In this document: one piece after another, positions 9,682 through 18,026 of the stretch | How the letters are laid out: every line of letters begins with the position of its first letter | How positions within the stretch are numbered: the stretch's first letter is position 1 | NCBI GenBank assembly: GCA_030680855.1 | Contig: JAUXUN010000069.1 | Coordinates: 57,750 to 121,749, forward strand | DNA: 64,000 nt | Direction: 5' to 3' | Origin: Aestuariivirga sp. | Lineage (GTDB): Bacteria > Pseudomonadota > Alphaproteobacteria > Rhizobiales > Aestuariivirgaceae | Notes under the pieces: model-generated | Database searches by the model: none | The model's input: the letters and a program-made list of their open reading frames with translations, nothing else | What the model was told of the DNA's origin: nothing | Program-made: the position numbers and the translations under genes

Positions 9682-10884
9682 TCACCCCCGCCGCCTGGCC
9701 CATTCCACGCCCTCGCTCACCAGCATGGCCGCCACCGACATGGACAGGAAGGCATAAACCAGGGGCATGACCGTGCCGTCATACTGCTGGCCGAACCAGC
9801 TGCCGATGGAGAGCGCCACGAGGGTTGACAGGGTGCCGGAAATGGCCGCCGCCATGCCGGCGATGTGGCCGACATGTTCCATGGCCATGGCGTTGTAATT
9901 GCCGAAGAGGATGCCGCAGCAAAAGAAGGTGCAGAATAGGTAAAGGCCAAGAGTCCAGAGCGGCGGGTGGCCAGCATAGTTCAAGGCCACCGCGAGGAAG
10001 ACCGCGGAAAACGCGATGCAGCCGCGCACCGCCCATTTGGCAAGCAGGCGCATGCCGTGGCGCATCACCATACGGCCATTGAAGATCATGGCACAGGCAA
10101 TGGCCACGGCGAAGGCGCCGAACCATACGGCGAACCATTCGCCCTGGGCATATTGCTCGGCAAATATCTGCTGGGAGGTTCCGAGATAGCTGATGAAAGA
10201 GGCGAAGATGAAGCCTACGGCCACGGTGTAGCCCCAGGCCATGGGAAAGCGGAAAAACTCAATGGCCGAACGGAACAGGTTTCCGACCGAGAAGGCCACG
10301 CGCTTTTCCCTGGCCAAGGTTTCCTCTTGCCTGATCTGGAGGAAGATGGCGGCAATGATGGCCATCGCCAGAAAGCCCACGAAGATCATGCGCCAGCTTG
10401 CGACGAAGAGCACGAGCTGGCCGATAGAGGGGGCGAGAATGGGCACCAGCATGAACACCGACATGACGAAGGACATGATGCGGGCCATGGCGGCACCGCC
10501 CTGCCCGTCACGCACCATGGCCATGGAGACGATGCGCGGTGACGATGCGCCAACCCCCTGCAGGGCGCGGCCGGCCAGCAGCATTTCAAAACTGGTTGAA
10601 AACAGGCAGAGCACCGAGCCCGCGGCATAGATCAGGAGGCCAGCAAAGATCGCCGGCTTGCGCCCGGTGCTGTCCGAAATGGGGCCGGAGAGCAGCGTGC
10701 CGATCGTCATGCCGGCAAAAAAAGAGCCGATGATGTATTGGCGCTTGTTTGGATCGGACACGCCAAACTCGCTGGCCATGGTGCCTAACGCTGGCAGCAT
10801 GGTGTCAATCGACATGGCCACCAGAGCGGTGAGCAGGGCGACAAGGAAAATGAATTCCTTTTGCGAGGTGTGTTCTTTGGTCAT
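9682..10884 (-). CDS. Bcr/CflA-type MFS drug:H+ antiporter
   Basis: A 400-residue inner-membrane protein with 12 predicted membrane helices. It has the early SIDTMLPALGTMASEFGVSD pattern and the GPISDSTGRKPA loop of the Bcr/CflA subgroup of major facilitator exporters. Members expel bicyclomycin, chloramphenicol, or in some cases amino acids and small peptides. The ATG at 10884 is chosen over a TTG at 10893. It lies 11 bases after the M55 peptidase gene and 49 bases before soxB on the same strand, so it is plausibly transcribed with both. The substrate is not shown by sequence. Confidence 0.82.
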   Translation of the reverse strand: MTKEHTSQKEFIFLVALLTALVAMSIDTMLPALGTMASEFGVSDPNKRQYIIGSFFAGMTIGTLLSGPISDSTGRKPAIFAGLLIYAAGSVLCLFSTSFEMLLAGRALQGVGASSPRIVSMAMVRDGQGGAAMARIMSFVMSVFMLVPILAPSIGQLVLFVASWRMIFVGFLAMAIIAAIFLQIRQEETLAREKRVAFSVGNLFRSAIEFFRFPMAWGYTVAVGFIFASFISYLGTSQQIFAEQYAQGEWFAVWFGAFAVAIACAMIFNGRMVMRHGMRLLAKWAVRGCIAFSAVFLAVALNYAGHPPLWTLGLYLFCTFFCCGILFGNYNAMAMEHVGHIAGMAAAISGTLSTLVALSIGSWFGQQYDGTVMPLVYAFLSMSVAAMLVSEGVEWARRRG

Positions 10885-10895
10885 CGAACTCAATT

Positions 10896-11693
10896 CTATT
10901 TTATGAAACGCAGGGCGCGCATCACGTCAAAAATCGTGGTGGTTTCAACGCGGTTGGTGCGATTGCCGAGATATTTGCAGCCGGGATAAAAACTTTTTTC
11001 GTAAGCCAGCGCCGGACTTACATAAGTAACGTCCAGCGTGAATTTTTCCGGAACTGGCAAAAGGCAATCCTTGAGTTTTCCGCGCAAGGATTTTTCAACC
11101 CCGACACGGATGGCGTTTTGCGCGGCGATCGGGGTCATGGAAATGGTGGATTGCCCCCGTCCCTGCTTCACAGCCAGACGGCCGATGTGCGGATTGGTTT
11201 GCTCAACTTCTTCCATCAGGGCCTTGTCGCCGCTGATGAATACGACGGGAACGCCCAGGCTCGCCGCTGCCAGGGCACAGAGCCGGAATTCGGAAACGGG
11301 TGTGCCGTTCAATGTCATCATGTGGGTGCGGGTGTTGAGCGTGTGGGCCAGGCTGTTGCCCTCGGAGCCCACGCCGGCATGATGGCCGATCATCACAAGG
11401 GCGGCGAAGCTTTCATCCAGTTCCTGGATCATGCTGTAGGGATGGCCGGACCATTCGCGGATCAGGGTCACGTCCGCCGGCAACAGGGTGGTGATCAGGT
11501 TACGCCCGCTGTCATGGGCGTCCTTCACCCAGATTTCGGTGGCCCCGGCGGCGCGCGCGCCATCAATGGCGGCGATGGCTTCGCGGGTCATGATTTCACG
11601 GAACTCGGCCCAGTCGGCATGGCCCTTTTCGGCCTCGTCCCAATGGGTTATGCCGGCCACGCCTTCAATATCGACACTGATATAGACTTTCAT
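10896..11693 (-). CDS. M55 family D-aminopeptidase (DppA-like)
   Basis: A 265-residue zinc peptidase. With the start at MKVYISVDIEG, the metal-binding residues of the M55 family fall at Asp8, Glu10, His60 (KDAHDSG), His104 (MIGHH) and about Glu135 (SEF), as in Bacillus DppA. The family removes N-terminal D-amino acids and assembles as a decamer in the cytoplasm. A longer frame begins at 11729 but lacks family support and would overlap the P450 start. The P450 gene begins only 19 bases away on the other strand, so any promoter must lie inside that gene. Downstream are an exporter and soxBDAG. Confidence 0.88.
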   Translation of the reverse strand: MKVYISVDIEGVAGITHWDEAEKGHADWAEFREIMTREAIAAIDGARAAGATEIWVKDAHDSGRNLITTLLPADVTLIREWSGHPYSMIQELDESFAALVMIGHHAGVGSEGNSLAHTLNTRTHMMTLNGTPVSEFRLCALAAASLGVPVVFISGDKALMEEVEQTNPHIGRLAVKQGRGQSTISMTPIAAQNAIRVGVEKSLRGKLKDCLLPVPEKFTLDVTYVSPALAYEKSFYPGCKYLGNRTNRVETTTIFDVMRALRFIK

Positions 11694-11712
11694 TTCCGCT
11701 AAACTAGTTCCC

Positions 11713-12918
11713 ATGAAGATAGATTCCAACAGCCGAAGCGTAGACCTAGACCCGCGCGCGGCGCAGTTCTATGACAATCCCTACCCCACCTACCATGAGC
11801 TGCGCCGGAAAGTGCCAGCATTCAAATGGCAGCAATACGGCTATTGGTGCTTTGCCGGCCATGAGGACGTTAACGCGCTTTTGCGGGACCGGCGCTTCGG
11901 GCGGCAAATCCTCCATGTGGCCACCCGGGAGGAGCTGGGCCTGGCCGACATTCCACCGCGCCTCAAGCCCTTCTATGATTTCGAGCAGCATTCCCTGCTG
12001 GAGCTTGAGCCGCCGGTTCACACCCGGCTGCGCGGGCTGGTCAACCGGGCCTTCCTGTCGCGCCAGGTGGAGCGGCTGCGGCCCAAAATCGAGAGTCTTT
12101 CCAACCGGTTGATCGATGGATTTGAGGCAAAGGGTGAAGTTGACCTGTTGCCGTCCTATGCCACGCCCATTCCGGTCATTGTGATCTGCGAGCTGCTGGG
12201 CGTTCCCACCGACAAGGCAGATCAGCTCTTGAGTTGGTCGCATGACATGGTGGCCATGTACATGGCGCGGCGGGACCGGGCGGTAGAGGACGCCGCCGTT
12301 GCGGCCACCATCGCGTTCAGCGACTACATGCGCGGGCTGGTGAAGGAGCGGTACAAGGATTTGAATGATGACCTGCTTTCCGCTCTCATCCGGGCTGAAA
12401 CCGAAGGTCAGAAGCTTTCGGAAAATGAACTTATCACCACGGCCATTCTCATCCTGAATGCGGGCCACGAGGCCACGGTTCATGCCATCGGCAACGGGGT
12501 AAAAACTTTGCTTGAGCTGGGCGTGAAGGAGCCCATCAGCGAAAGCCTCATCGAGGAAATCCTGCGCTTCGATGCGCCGCTGCATTTGTTCACGCGGTAT
12601 GCGCTGGAAAATCTGGAATATGCCGGGATCAAGTTCAAGAAGGGTGAAGAAGTGGGGCTCATGCTGGGCGCTGCCAACCGCGACCCTGCCCGCTTTGCAG
12701 ATCCTGATCAGTTCAATCCGGCGCGCGAGCCAAACCCGCATGTGAGTTTCGGCGCCGGAATCCATTTCTGCATCGGCGCGCCTTTGGCGCGGCTTGAAAT
12801 GCTGATTGCCTTTCAAACCCTGTTCAAACGCCTGCCCAAACTGGCGCTGGCCGCCACGCCGCACTACAAGGACTCCTATCATTTCCATGGGCTGGAGGAA
12901 TTGCGGGTGAGGTTCTAA
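11713..12918 (+). CDS. Cytochrome P450 (soluble bacterial type)
   Basis: A 401-residue P450 of normal bacterial length with no membrane anchor. The oxygen-binding I-helix motif AGHEAT, the ExxR pair in EEILRFDAP and the haem-binding loop FGAGIHFCIGAPLAR (ligand Cys353) are all present. It would hydroxylate or demethylate a small substrate using electrons from a ferredoxin system, which is not encoded here. It is divergent from the M55 peptidase with 19 bases between start codons. No clear ribosome site is seen. It is followed by a two-hairpin repeat, so it is probably transcribed alone. Confidence 0.9.
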   Translation: MKIDSNSRSVDLDPRAAQFYDNPYPTYHELRRKVPAFKWQQYGYWCFAGHEDVNALLRDRRFGRQILHVATREELGLADIPPRLKPFYDFEQHSLLELEPPVHTRLRGLVNRAFLSRQVERLRPKIESLSNRLIDGFEAKGEVDLLPSYATPIPVIVICELLGVPTDKADQLLSWSHDMVAMYMARRDRAVEDAAVAATIAFSDYMRGLVKERYKDLNDDLLSALIRAETEGQKLSENELITTAILILNAGHEATVHAIGNGVKTLLELGVKEPISESLIEEILRFDAPLHLFTRYALENLEYAGIKFKKGEEVGLMLGAANRDPARFADPDQFNPAREPNPHVSFGAGIHFCIGAPLARLEMLIAFQTLFKRLPKLALAATPHYKDSYHFHGLEELRVRF

Positions 12919-12938
12919 TTGTCCCTCCCCTCAAATCC

Positions 12939-13012
12939 TCATCATGACCGGACTTGACCCGGTCATCTTCTGTCAACCGAGAAGGTGCCCGTGTCGAGCA
13001 CGGGCATGATGA
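12939..13012 (+). repeat. Two-hairpin intergenic repeat, copy 1
   Basis: A 74-base element bounded by the inverted ends TCATCATG and CATGATGA. It holds two hairpins: ATGACCGG paired with CCGGTCAT (12944-12966) and TGCCCGTG paired with CACGGGCA (12986-13006), joined by a linker that contains TCAACCGAGAAG. A second copy with the same plan but different stem bases is at 54451-54525. It lies after the P450 stop and could also end transcription. Confidence 0.8.
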
Positions 13013-13142
13013 GTAGTTGGAAGCGACAGGTGTAGGTACCTCACGTCGTTTCCGCCCTATTGGCTGACGTTTATCCGCCGCCTCCGGCCCCTTGTTGAGC
13101 CTAAAGCTACCCCCTAGTGAAACTTTCTCAACAGGCCACGCC

Positions 13143-14720
13143 ATGACCGATGTACAGCCCGCGCCCACCGGACGCCGCTCCAGAAGCGCCGGCGGGGCCG
13201 ATGCCCGCAGGGCCGCCCGCACCAATCAAGTCACCCCGCCCGCAGGCTACATCCGCCGCAAGATCAAGACCTATGAGCCGTTCAGCGATGACCAGCTCGA
13301 ACTGATCGAGCGCAATGCGGAAACCGTTCTGCAGGAAACCGGAATCGATTTCTACGAGGACGAGGAAGCCGTCCAAATGTGGAAGGAGGCCGGCGCCGAC
13401 GTCAAGCACTCGGAAACCGATCCAAAACGTTTTCGCGTACGCTTTCCCAAGGGCCTGGTGCGCGCGCTGATCAAAACCGCGCCACGCGAATACACGCAGC
13501 ATGCGCGCAACCCGGCCAACAGCATCAGCATCGGCGGCAACAACACGGTGTTCGCGCCGGTCTATGGTCCACCCTTCATCCGCAATCTCGATGAAGGCCG
13601 CCGCTACGCCACGATCGAGGATTTCCGCAACTTCTCGATGCTCGTCTACATGCTCCCCAGCCTGCATCACGCGGGCGGAACGCTGTGCGAGCCGGTTGAC
13701 ATACCGGTCGCCAAGCGCCACCTCGACATGGTCTACACCCACATCAAGTACAATGATAAGCCGTTCATGGGCTCGGTCACTTCTGGCGAACGCGCAGCGG
13801 ACTCGGTTGCCATGGCGGAACTGCTTTTCGGCAAGGAGTTCGTTGACCAGAATTGCGTGATGACCAGCCTGATCAACGCCAACTCGCCCATGGTGTGGGA
13901 TGGCGTCATGCTTGGTGCGCTGAAAGTCTACGCCCGCGCCAATCAGGCCACCGTGATCTCGCCGTTCATTGTGGCGGGCGCCATGTCGCCTGTGACCACG
14001 GTTGGAACGCTGACGCAGATTCTGGCGGAGGCCTCGGTTGGCATTGCCTTCACGCAATTGTGCCGGCCCGGCGCGCCAGTGGTTTTCGGCACCTTTGCCG
14101 CGTCCATGTCCATGCAGTCTGGGGCGCCGACATTCGGCACGCCGGAACCGGCACTTGTCACCTTCGGCGCCGCGCAGCTGGCGCGGCGCATGGGTGTTCC
14201 CTTCCGGTCCGGCGGCGGCCTGTGCGGCTCCAAGATCCCGGACGCGCAGGCAGCCTACGAAAGCGCCAACACGCTATGGTCTACGATCCTCTCCGGCGTC
14301 AACTTCTGCCTCCACGCGGCGGGCTGGCTGGAAGGCGGGTTGGCATCCGGCTACGAGAAACTCATCATGGACGCCGACCAGCTCACCATGTTCCAGAAGC
14401 TCGCCGAAGGCGCTGATTTCTCGGAAAACGGCCAGGCCATGGATGCCATCCGTGAAGTTGGCCCCGGTTCGCATTACCTGGGCTGCGCCCACACGCGCGC
14501 CAATTTCGAAACCGCCTTCTGGCGCTCCGGCCTTGCCGACAACAATTCATACGAGCAATGGCGCGACGAAGGCGAACAGGACATCGTGGCCCGCGCAAAC
14601 ACCCAGTGGAAGAAGATGCTGCGCGAGTATGAGGCCCCTCCCCTTGATCCCGGCATTGACGAGGCGCTGCAAGCCTACATGGCCAAACGCAAGGAAGTTC
14701 TGCCGGACAGCGTGAGCTGA
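13143..14720 (+). CDS. MttB-family (trimethylamine methyltransferase-like) protein, non-pyrrolysine
   Basis: A 525-residue protein of the MttB superfamily. The frame is read without an in-frame amber codon, so it is a non-pyrrolysine member. Characterised members of that kind demethylate quaternary amines such as glycine betaine and pass the methyl group to a corrinoid protein. The ATG at 13143 begins a basic, disordered N-terminus (TGRRSRSAGGADARRAART) before the conserved barrel. No corrinoid protein, activator or methyl-corrinoid:folate methyltransferase is in this window. The stop abuts the end of the convergent LysR gene with no gap. In this setting it could feed dimethylglycine to the DMGDH-like enzymes, which is inference. 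Confidence 0.82.
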   Translation: MTDVQPAPTGRRSRSAGGADARRAARTNQVTPPAGYIRRKIKTYEPFSDDQLELIERNAETVLQETGIDFYEDEEAVQMWKEAGADVKHSETDPKRFRVRFPKGLVRALIKTAPREYTQHARNPANSISIGGNNTVFAPVYGPPFIRNLDEGRRYATIEDFRNFSMLVYMLPSLHHAGGTLCEPVDIPVAKRHLDMVYTHIKYNDKPFMGSVTSGERAADSVAMAELLFGKEFVDQNCVMTSLINANSPMVWDGVMLGALKVYARANQATVISPFIVAGAMSPVTTVGTLTQILAEASVGIAFTQLCRPGAPVVFGTFAASMSMQSGAPTFGTPEPALVTFGAAQLARRMGVPFRSGGGLCGSKIPDAQAAYESANTLWSTILSGVNFCLHAAGWLEGGLASGYEKLIMDADQLTMFQKLAEGADFSENGQAMDAIREVGPGSHYLGCAHTRANFETAFWRSGLADNNSYEQWRDEGEQDIVARANTQWKKMLREYEAPPLDPGIDEALQAYMAKRKEVLPDSVS

Positions 14721-15623
14721 TCAAGTTTGCACGAGGGTATCCAGTTTCAACCTTTGCGCCAGAAAATCCACGAAGGTCCGGACTTTTATGGAGATGCGCC
14801 GGTTGTCAGGATAAATCGCAAGAACGGGGATATCACCGATGTCCCAATCCGGCAGCAGCCTGACAAGTCGGCCAGCGCGCAGATCATCAATCACGGCATA
14901 TTCACCGATTAGTGCCGCCCCGCTTCCGGCGAGCGCAAGACGGTGCAGTACTTCGATACTGTTGGCCACCAGGGCCGGTGAAAAATTGGCGCGCTCTTCA
15001 CGTTCACCCGACCGAAAAGTCCAGGTGGTGGGCTTGGGATAGGTCGTATTGATCAGGCATGGCCAAACCCGCAAATCTGAAGGACTCTCCGGAGCCTGGA
15101 ATTTTTTCAGCAATTCGGGTGCTGCCACCATAATCATATGCGTCTTGCCAAGCTGCCGCATGATCGCATTCGGGTCGTTATTGGTGCAAAGCCGCAATGC
15201 CAAGTCAAAACCTGACGAAACGAGATCAACGACTTCGGTTGTCACTTGCAGCTCAATCCTGATGTCCGGATGGCGATCCATGAACTCCGGCAGGAGGGGA
15301 GCGAGATGCGTCCAGGCAAACGGACCGGGCGCGCTAATGCGAAGCGGGCCGCGCGGCTCCGTTGCTTCTGCCTGGGCAGCCTTTTCGGCCCGCTGCACCC
15401 TGTCCAGCACATCATCGATCTGACAGAGATAGGCGCGCCCCGCTTCGGTGAGGGTGACGGCCCTGGTCGAGCGTTGCAGCAGCCTTGCGCCGATGCGCTT
15501 TTCCAGCCGCGAAACCTGCTCACTCACCGTTGATTTGGACAAGCCCAGTTTTTCGGCGGCAGCGGAAAAACTGCCGCACTGCGAGACAGCTACAAAAACA
15601 CTGACACCATCAAGGCAATCCAT
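14721..15623 (-). CDS. LysR-family transcriptional regulator
   Basis: A 300-residue regulator. The winged helix-turn-helix is at residues 1-60 (FVAVSQCGSFSAAAEKLGLS, then STVSEQVSRLEKRIGARLL) and the effector-binding domain spans about 90-295. The start is set at MDCLDGVSVF (15623), the usual place just before the HTH; an upstream in-frame extension to 15692 is Cys/Gly-rich and unlikely. It is divergent from the FAD monooxygenase gene at 15799, the usual arrangement for a LysR regulator and its target. The shared gap holds a GTTCG-N6-CGAAC inverted repeat. Confidence 0.88.
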   Translation of the reverse strand: MDCLDGVSVFVAVSQCGSFSAAAEKLGLSKSTVSEQVSRLEKRIGARLLQRSTRAVTLTEAGRAYLCQIDDVLDRVQRAEKAAQAEATEPRGPLRISAPGPFAWTHLAPLLPEFMDRHPDIRIELQVTTEVVDLVSSGFDLALRLCTNNDPNAIMRQLGKTHMIMVAAPELLKKFQAPESPSDLRVWPCLINTTYPKPTTWTFRSGEREERANFSPALVANSIEVLHRLALAGSGAALIGEYAVIDDLRAGRLVRLLPDWDIGDIPVLAIYPDNRRISIKVRTFVDFLAQRLKLDTLVQT

Positions 15624-15697
15624 TGCGGCAACCTGTTGAACCCGTCCCGGACACGAAAGCAGCCCCCCGCAGCAAGTCAAGCGGAATCGCATGTGAT

Positions 15698-15713
15698 GTT
15701 CGGATCGGCGAAC
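15698..15713. promoter_or_regulatory. Candidate LysR operator
   Basis: The inverted repeat GTTCG-N6-CGAAC sits in the 175-base gap between the LysR gene and the divergent flavoprotein gene. Size and place fit a LysR recognition site, though it does not fit the T-N11-A rule exactly. No promoter hexamers are assigned. Confidence 0.35.
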
Positions 15714-15798
15714 GGCCTGTTCGGCCAGTTGCCCTTCTGGAGGCGGCCCTTGTGCCTTATGCCCAATCGCAGGTTCAGCGCACTAAGGGATCAAGACA

Positions 15799-17007
15799 AT
15801 GCATGACGTTATTATCGTAGGGGCGAGATGTGCAGGTTCGGCGCTCGGACTGATGCTGGCACGTTCGGGCAAGAAAGTACTCATGCTGGAGCGAGCGACA
15901 TTTCCCAGCGACACCATGTCTGGCCACTATGTTCATCCCGCAGGCATTTCCTGCCTGAAGAGATGGGGTGTTTTCGGCCAACTCGCTGCGACTGATACGC
16001 CGGAGCAGAAAAAGCTCACACTTGATTTCGGGCCGTTCGCGCTGTCGGCCACGCCTACTGCCGCGCCCGACGGCACATCCTCAGGCTATGGGCCGCGGCG
16101 GCGCACCTTCGACACCCTGCTGGCAGAAGCGGCGGTGGCAGCCGGGGTGGAATTCATTGACGGTGTTACTGTTAGCCGCCCGCTCTGGAGCCAAGGCCGG
16201 GTTGCGGGAGTTGAAGGACATACCGCCAGTGGCACACCCTTTGGATTCCGCGCGCGCCTCGTGATCGGCGCCGACGGCAGGAATTCAACGATAGCGGAAG
16301 CCGTTGGAGCGAAAAAATACAATGAAACGCCCTCCGCCACTTGTGCTTACTATTCCTATTGGAGCGGTTTCGATACGCCTCACATCCATCTCTTTTCGCG
16401 GGTTGGCAGGTTTTTTGTTGTTCAGCCAACGAATGAAGGACTGACGATGGTTGCGGTATCATGGCCCGTGGCGGAATTCCGCAAGGTGCGCTCAAACATC
16501 GAGGAATCGTTCAATTCTGCGGTTGCCGGGGTACCGTGGATCGAAGAGCGCTTCCGGGCTGCCAAACGTCAGGAGCGGTTTGCCGGCACAGCCGATCAGG
16601 CCGGGTTCTTCCGCACGTCGCATGGCCCCGGCTGGGCGCTGGTGGGTGACGCCGGGTATCACCGCGACGCGATCACGGCGCAGGGGATGACAGATGCTTT
16701 CCTTCATGCCGAATTGCTGGCACAGGCAATCAACGCTGGTTTTGACGGCAACACGCCAATGGATCAGGCGCTTGGCGAATATCAGAACAAGCGCGATGCC
16801 AGCGTAATGCCGATGTATGGACTTACCAATGATCTGGCGCGGCTTGCGCCACCGCCACCTGATATGACCCAGTTGATGGGAGCGATTCATGGCAATCCAC
16901 GCGCCACGAGCGATTTCCTTGGCATAATGTCGGGCACGGTGGGCATTCCCGAATTCTTCGCACCGGCCAATATCGAAGCAATCATGGGCGCACGCCTGGC
17001 TGCCTAG
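15799..17007 (+). CDS. FAD-dependent monooxygenase/geranylgeranyl-reductase-like flavoprotein
   Basis: A 402-residue flavoprotein. The N-terminal FAD motif is the GARCAGS variant (residues 8-14) common in this subgroup, followed by LMLERATFPSDTMSGHYVHP. The second FAD motif is GADGRNSTIAEAVG and the third is GWALVGDAGYHRDAITAQGMTDA, typical of group A flavin monooxygenases. The substrate is unknown. It is divergent from the LysR gene at 14721-15623, which probably controls it. A purine-rich site (AAGGGATCAAGAC) precedes the ATG. Confidence 0.82.
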   Translation: MHDVIIVGARCAGSALGLMLARSGKKVLMLERATFPSDTMSGHYVHPAGISCLKRWGVFGQLAATDTPEQKKLTLDFGPFALSATPTAAPDGTSSGYGPRRRTFDTLLAEAAVAAGVEFIDGVTVSRPLWSQGRVAGVEGHTASGTPFGFRARLVIGADGRNSTIAEAVGAKKYNETPSATCAYYSYWSGFDTPHIHLFSRVGRFFVVQPTNEGLTMVAVSWPVAEFRKVRSNIEESFNSAVAGVPWIEERFRAAKRQERFAGTADQAGFFRTSHGPGWALVGDAGYHRDAITAQGMTDAFLHAELLAQAINAGFDGNTPMDQALGEYQNKRDASVMPMYGLTNDLARLAPPPPDMTQLMGAIHGNPRATSDFLGIMSGTVGIPEFFAPANIEAIMGARLAA

Positions 17008-17009
17008 GG

Positions 17010-17939
17010 TCACGTTCCTTCGGCAGGCGCTGCTGGCTTGCGGTCTGTAAGGGCGTAGAACCCAACTCCGGCGATCACCATGGCGGAGCCGATGGCATCT
17101 GCGAAGGTGAAGGATTCACCCAGAATCCAGACCGCCAGCGAAATGGTGATCAGCGGCGAGATCGTGGCGATCATCGAGGTGGACTGCGGACTGATGCGCG
17201 AGAGCCCGGCGTTCACCAGGAATGAGGGCAGGACGGTTGCGAAGAATCCGGTCCCCGCCGCCAGCCAGAAGAACCTGGGGCTCGAGGAAAAATCGAAGCT
17301 CCGGCTCACGACCATATAATGGATAATGCAGGCAAAGCCCGAACCCGAGAGGGCAATCGAGGTAAAAAGCGCGCTGCCCATGGCGGTGATGAAATTCTTG
17401 GCCAGCAGCTGGTAGATGGCAAAGGTCAGGGCGCAGCCCAGCACGAGTGCGGTGCCGATCACCGTGGCCATGCCGCCCGCAGGCAAGTCGGTCAGGAAAA
17501 CCACGACCAGCCCGGCATAGGTTATTATCGCCGCCACAATGCTCATCCATGTGAGCCTCGCGCCAAAAAACAGCCAGCCGAGGAACATGACAAACAACGG
17601 ATAGGTAAACAGCACCAGGCGCTCAAGCTGGGCGGTGATGTAGACCAGCCCTTCAAAATCGAGCAGCGAGGAGATGTAGTAGCCGATGAAACCGGTGAGC
17701 AGCGCGCGGATGGTCAGGCCCCAGCCGGGCAGCGGCTTTCCGGCCTGGCGAAGCTGGTATACGGCATAAAGCCCGACGCCGATAAAGAAGGGCAAGGCAG
17801 TGGCCATGCGCAGCGCCAGCATCAGGGCGGCGTTGGCCTCCTCCATATAGGCCAGCTTGATGAAAATGGCCTTGGTTGAAAACAAGGCCGCTCCCGCCGC
17901 GGCAAACAGGTAGCCCTTCAAAACACGATGCCGTTCCAT
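17010..17939 (-). CDS. EamA/DMT family transporter
   Basis: A 309-residue inner-membrane protein with ten predicted helices in two repeated EamA halves (the second around residue 155, MATVIGTALVLGCALTF). Members export or import amino acids, nucleosides or other metabolites; the substrate cannot be told. Its stop lies 2 bases past the end of the convergent flavoprotein gene. The C-terminus ends in a short Pro/Ala tail. Confidence 0.85.
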   Translation of the reverse strand: MERHRVLKGYLFAAAGAALFSTKAIFIKLAYMEEANAALMLALRMATALPFFIGVGLYAVYQLRQAGKPLPGWGLTIRALLTGFIGYYISSLLDFEGLVYITAQLERLVLFTYPLFVMFLGWLFFGARLTWMSIVAAIITYAGLVVVFLTDLPAGGMATVIGTALVLGCALTFAIYQLLAKNFITAMGSALFTSIALSGSGFACIIHYMVVSRSFDFSSSPRFFWLAAGTGFFATVLPSFLVNAGLSRISPQSTSMIATISPLITISLAVWILGESFTFADAIGSAMVIAGVGFYALTDRKPAAPAEGT

Positions 17940-18026
17940 GGCCCCCGCTTTAAAGGCTCGCCCTGTACTTGTCTGCGTCTTTGGGTAACATGACAGTCAT
18001 GCACATACAGCGATGGGGCCCGGGTA

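Noticed and set aside
13143..14720. A pyrrolysine-containing trimethylamine methyltransferase
   Set aside because: There is no in-frame amber codon and no pylBCD or pylTS-like gene in the window.
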